From assembly GCF_000715505.1 (NCBI RefSeq), contig NZ_JHEH01000002.1, forward strand, positions 62,001 through 126,000: DNA of 64,000 nucleotides. The letters are read 5' to 3'. A program made the translations under genes and the position numbers. This stretch comes from Thioclava dalianensis. Lineage in GTDB: Bacteria; Pseudomonadota; Alphaproteobacteria; Rhodobacterales; Rhodobacteraceae. The stretch's first letter is position 1, and every line of letters begins with the position of its first letter. Shown here piece after piece: positions 62,156-64,000 of the stretch. Below the pieces are notes generated by a model. The model was not told the origin of the DNA and ran no database searches. It saw nothing but the letters and a program-made list of their open reading frames with translations.

Positions 62156-62164
62156 AAAGAGCCG

Positions 62165-62602
62165 ATGACACAGACAGATCGCCGCACCGAGAATCTCACC
62201 ACCGCCCTGCGCCGCGCCGGCGTGCGGATCACCCGCCAGCGGGCGGCCCTTCTGGCGGTGCTGGCCGAGGCTGACGACCACCCCGAGGCTACGGAATTGC
62301 AGCGCCGCGCCGAAGAGGTGGTGCCGGGGATCTCGCTCTCGACAGTGTACCGCACATTGACCGAGCTGGAGACCCAAGGCGTGATCCTGCGCCATCAGTT
62401 CGAGGGCACGCCCGCGCGGTTCGAACATAGCGAGACACAGCACCACGACCACATGATCGACGTCGATAGCGGCGAGGTGGTCGAGTTTGCCAATGAGCGG
62501 ATCGAACGGCTACAGGCCGAGATCGCCGAGGCGATGGGCTACGAGATCGTGCATCACCGGCTTGAGCTTTATGTACGCAAGAAAGTCGCGCGCGAGCCGT
62601 GA
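62165..62602 (+). CDS. Fur-family metalloregulator (Mur-like)
   Basis: A 145-residue Fur protein: winged HTH at about 15-85 (AGVRITRQRAALLAVLAE, PGISLSTVYRTLTELE) and the metal/dimer domain with HHDHMIDVDSGEVVEF. The usual CxxC structural zinc pair after HHDH is replaced by DVDS, as in the Fur/Mur group of alphaproteobacteria, so this points to manganese or iron sensing rather than Zur. It is divergent from sitABCD and the obvious regulator of that operon. Confidence 0.92.
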   Translation: MTQTDRRTENLTTALRRAGVRITRQRAALLAVLAEADDHPEATELQRRAEEVVPGISLSTVYRTLTELETQGVILRHQFEGTPARFEHSETQHHDHMIDVDSGEVVEFANERIERLQAEIAEAMGYEIVHHRLELYVRKKVAREP

Positions 62603-62606
62603 GGCC

Positions 62607-63506
62607 TCAGGCCAGCCCCAACAGCATCAACATCAGCGGCAATGTCGCCACCGAGGCCACGGTCTGCGCGGTCACGATCCCCGCCATGAAGGGGCCATCG
62701 CCGCCCAGTTGCCGGGTCAGCACATAGGCGCTGGTCGCGGTGGGAATAGCGCAAAACACCACAAGTACAAGCGCGTCTGTCCCGGCCAAACCGAACAGAT
62801 GGCCGATCCCCGCCGCCAGAAGCGGCATCGCGATCAGGCGCAGAGCGGCATTGCCCGCAAGCGGCCCCAGATCGCCGCGCAGCGCCGTGATCTGCAGTGC
62901 AGCCCCCACGCAAAGCAGCCCCAGCGGCAGGCTCCCCCGGGCCAGAACCACCAGAAAATCATGCATCCCGAAGGGCAAACCCGCGCCCAGTGACGCCAGC
63001 GCAAGCCCCGCCACGCAGGCAAGGATCAACGGATTGCGCAGCATATTGCGCGCAATCGCGAGCGGCGACCGGGTCTCGCTCAGTGCAAGGATCGACAGGA
63101 CATTGACGAAGGGCACCGCCACCGCCAGCACCAAAGCCGCCCGCGACAGGCCTTCCGGCCCCGCGAGCCGCGCGGTCAGCGCGAGCCCCAGATAGGTATT
63201 GAACCGCACGGCCCCCTGAAGCGCCGGGCCGAAACGGCGCGCCGGCACGGACCACAGACGGCGCAGCGCATAAAGCAGCACGGCTGCCACCGCGATCGTC
63301 GCGAGCGCCGCGCCGCCCAGCCGCCAGATCGCGGGATCATGCACCGGAGCGTTAATCAGGCTTGAGACCAGAAGTGCCGGGAAGAGGACGAAATAATTGA
63401 GCCGCTCGGCGGCAGGCCAGAAGCCCTGTGCGGGAAATCCCGCACGGTTCAGCACGAAGCCCAAACAGATCAGCGCAAAGAGCGGCCAGATGGTGAAAAG
63501 CAGCAC
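62607..63506 (-). CDS. AEC-family transporter
   Basis: A 299-residue membrane protein of the auxin efflux carrier family with about ten hydrophobic segments. Seen: FTIWPLFALICLGFVLNRAG at the start, ERLNYFVLFPALLVSSLINA, GAVRFNTYLGLALTARL, and AIPTATSAYVLTRQLGGDG, which is the most conserved stretch. Bacterial members export or import organic acids or amino acids. The start is GTG at 63506 with AAGG upstream. Convergent with the Fur-family gene (4-base gap). Confidence 0.9.
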   Translation of the reverse strand: MLLFTIWPLFALICLGFVLNRAGFPAQGFWPAAERLNYFVLFPALLVSSLINAPVHDPAIWRLGGAALATIAVAAVLLYALRRLWSVPARRFGPALQGAVRFNTYLGLALTARLAGPEGLSRAALVLAVAVPFVNVLSILALSETRSPLAIARNMLRNPLILACVAGLALASLGAGLPFGMHDFLVVLARGSLPLGLLCVGAALQITALRGDLGPLAGNAALRLIAMPLLAAGIGHLFGLAGTDALVLVVFCAIPTATSAYVLTRQLGGDGPFMAGIVTAQTVASVATLPLMLMLLGLA

Positions 63507-63819
63507 GGTGGACCTTTGCGGCGGGACGGATCTGCGGCGGATATTTTCCCTTAGCACTGCCGGTGGTGGCTTTCCAGCACCCCTGCCATCTGCCCCAAAT
63601 CTACGCGCCGCGCGGAAAACTTGGGAACCATAGCGACGCCACGGGGTTCGAAAAACAATAAAACAGATAAGCACGAAGGCGAGACGCTGCGTGATGTGGC
63701 CGTGATCCACGAGACGCACGACGCCCGAACCCCCTGCGCAATGAGCCTGCCTCCAAGGGGCCAGTCCAGGGATCAAAGCTTCGGCTGGGGCCAAAGAGCA
63801 CCAACAGAAAGGGACAGCC
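63507..63819. other. gene-free stretch before the BCCT gene
   Basis: No gene, repeat or RNA is recognised in these 313 bases. It is less GC-rich around 63640-63670 (GAAAAACAATAAAACAGATA), the likely control region of the BCCT gene, but no convincing -35/-10 pair is visible. Confidence 0.5.
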
Positions 63820-64000
63820 ATGCACGACAAGATGCCGCAAGAACGGCTATTTTTCTTCCCGAAGGTCCATCGCGCGGTCTTTCTGACCTCAGCAATCGTA
63901 ATCCTCGGTTTCATCATTTTCGGGGCGTTGTTCAGCGAAGAATCCTCGGCCCTGTTCACCGGGATGCAGAGCTGGCTGTCGGACACGCTCGGCTGGGCGC
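63820..64000 (+). CDS. BCCT-family transporter (N-terminal part)
   Basis: The first 60 codons only, cut by the window edge. The start MHDKMPQERLFFFPKVHRAV and hydrophobic FLTSAIVILGFIIFGALF, then TGMQSWLSDTLGW, match the first helix and following loop of betaine/carnitine/choline transporters. ATG at 63820 follows AAAGGGA at normal spacing. Substrate is undetermined. Confidence 0.8.
   Translation, partial: MHDKMPQERLFFFPKVHRAVFLTSAIVILGFIIFGALFSEESSALFTGMQSWLSDTLGWA

Overview
This window reads as a GC-rich chromosomal segment from an alphaproteobacterium of the order Rhodobacterales (Rhodobacteraceae/Paracoccaceae-like). The lineage call rests on gene types rather than on rRNA: an ETF-ubiquinone oxidoreductase beside greA, a 44-residue aa3-oxidase subunit IV, a DmdC-like acyl-CoA dehydrogenase, a TIGR02300 acid-tail protein, a Fur-family regulator with sitABCD, and a dihydroorotase lacking its metal ligands. 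Genus cannot be fixed from the sequence alone. I see no integrase, transposase, prophage or CRISPR array, and one tRNA gene (tRNA-Ala, GGC anticodon, 29113-29188).

Left part (1-29900) is mostly housekeeping: ETF-QO (partial), GreA, a membrane protein, GNAT + MobA, AzlCD, a lipoprotein, the tiny cytochrome oxidase subunit, a three-gene acyl-CoA dehydrogenase/MBL-hydrolase operon, Sua5/TsaC, then a divergent regulatory pair (a LuxR-type protein and a LuxR-HTH/alpha-beta-hydrolase fusion), LysE, a Slam outer-membrane lipoprotein exporter with its likely lipoprotein client, YqgE, a DsbD-alpha-like protein, an RND efflux pump, a uracil-DNA glycosylase, and pyrB - PH-like membrane protein - pyrC - plsY - DUF805. 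A GntR regulator, a SprT/YgjP-like protease, the TIGR02300 protein, the tRNA and a small ATPase close this part.

Middle and right part (29900-58100) is a dense catabolic region: two aldehyde dehydrogenases and a tartrate/D-malate dehydrogenase-like enzyme; a three-subunit flavin/iron-sulfur amine or opine dehydrogenase (HcnABC/OoxAB-like) interleaved with hydantoinase/oxoprolinase subunits HyuA and HyuB under a LysR regulator; a DAO-family oxidase with an Lrp regulator; a complete dipeptide-type ABC importer; then two HAD hydrolases, a hydroxyacid reductase, an aminotransferase, two tandem-GNAT proteins, an ArgE-like deacetylase, a cupin and another DAO-family oxidase. Together these suggest uptake and stepwise oxidation/deamination of small N-containing compounds whose identity the sequence does not reveal.

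The far right (58190-64000) opens with a scar where the 3' ends of two different genes (a sigma-54 activator and an amidohydrolase) have been joined tail to tail. It continues with sitABCD metal uptake, its divergent Fur/Mur-type regulator, an AEC transporter, and the first 60 residues of a BCCT transporter running off the edge.

The most interesting non-coding signals are a BIME-like intergenic repeat (three sites, one of them a head-to-head pair), a matching pair of LysR-type operators (CATAAG-N5-CTTATG) at the hyu operon and at the LysR gene itself, a 24-bp dyad over the sitA promoter, a perfect 14-bp palindrome ahead of the GntR gene, and hairpins separating abundant from scarce products in two operons.
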